From positions 8,448,675-8,512,674 of the forward strand of contig NC_087078.1 in the NCBI RefSeq assembly GCF_026151205.1: 64,000 nucleotides of DNA. Reading direction: 5' to 3'. A model generated the notes under the pieces. That model searched no databases. It was not told the DNA's origin and saw nothing but the letters and a program-made list of their open reading frames with translations. How positions within the stretch are numbered: position 1 is the stretch's first letter; each line of letters opens with the position of its first letter. Shown here one piece after another: positions 63,611 to 64,000 of this stretch. A program made the position numbers and the translations under genes. Origin of the DNA: Bolinopsis microptera. Lineage: Eukaryota; Ctenophora; Tentaculata; Lobata; Bolinopsidae.

Positions 63611-64000
63611 CCTATTTTCAGAGTTAAGTGGTTTAATCGATGTTGTCAGGGGTAATTATAATTAATTATTTTCTTTGAAGTAGCAGTACCAGTACCGTAA
63701 CCAGTAAAACGAAGATTTGCGTGCTACGATCGATAAAGTACCGATTACCTAAAGTATTTATTTATCAGTTACAGTAGATGTACTTACGATAATTAATATT
63801 TAGACTCACTCTAACTCTATTTTGGTACTTGCTTACACCTTCATCAAATCTTTCAACCGCTACAAATATAAGTATTAGATGACAAATTATCATCAACATT
63901 TTCCTTGCAATCCGTGTATTTTGCCTTGACTGCTCGAATCTAAATTTCCTTGTATTATTTTAATCTTTGTCTAATGATCGATATTATTTTCTTATGGTAT
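63611..64000. other. No recognisable feature
   Basis: AT-rich DNA to the window edge. The short phrase agtaccagtaccgtaaccag near 63684 is weakly repetitive; nothing else stands out. Confidence 0.4.

Overview
This window is animal nuclear DNA, AT-rich and very dense in mobile elements. The evidence is GT-AG introns, a solute-carrier gene split by short introns, a secreted protein with a CTHRC1-type C-terminal domain, multi-pass MFS transporters, PIF/Harbinger, LINE and Penelope-like elements, and degenerate TTAGGG-type repeats. I would place it in a non-vertebrate, probably aquatic metazoan (sponge, cnidarian or similar). The sequence alone does not fix the clade.

Layout. 1-7540: a LINE whose reverse transcriptase (RT) frame is split by a perfectly phased 240-bp satellite of 23.2 units. 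7540-13640: a TTAA-flanked foldback element, a two-exon secreted protein gene on +, and part of an SLC35G/EamA-like gene on -. One intron of that gene is mostly a run of about 100 copies of a heptamer. 13600-17890: three different short-repeat arrays, the last forming a Foldback-like transposon with 8-bp target duplications. 18237-45540: the core of the window, a head-to-tail array of four segments. Each carries one intact, intronless SV2/SVOP-like MFS transporter (478-479 aa). The segments share 3' flanks (a Penelope-like relic, telomere-like repeats, poly-G and a broken retroelement ORF) and differ by later insertions: a LINE in segment 1; a mariner-like MITE and two short retroinsertions in segment 2; a Harbinger and a pair of inverted 2-kb elements in segment 3.

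45540-55350: a second Harbinger element with a full transposase, a 3.1-kb palindromic foldback and smaller palindromes. 55350-64000: telomere-like degenerate repeats, two arrays of the same 23-bp minisatellite bracketing three 538-bp tandem repeats, an intact 817-aa Penelope-like polymerase, and another foldback built from about 11-bp motifs.

The only likely host genes I can defend are the four MFS transporters, the secreted CTHRC1-like protein and the SLC35G-like exons. Most of the remainder is mobile DNA. Because the MFS segments are near-identical, they act as before/after controls that date and delimit individual insertions. That internal comparison supports most of the strongest findings.
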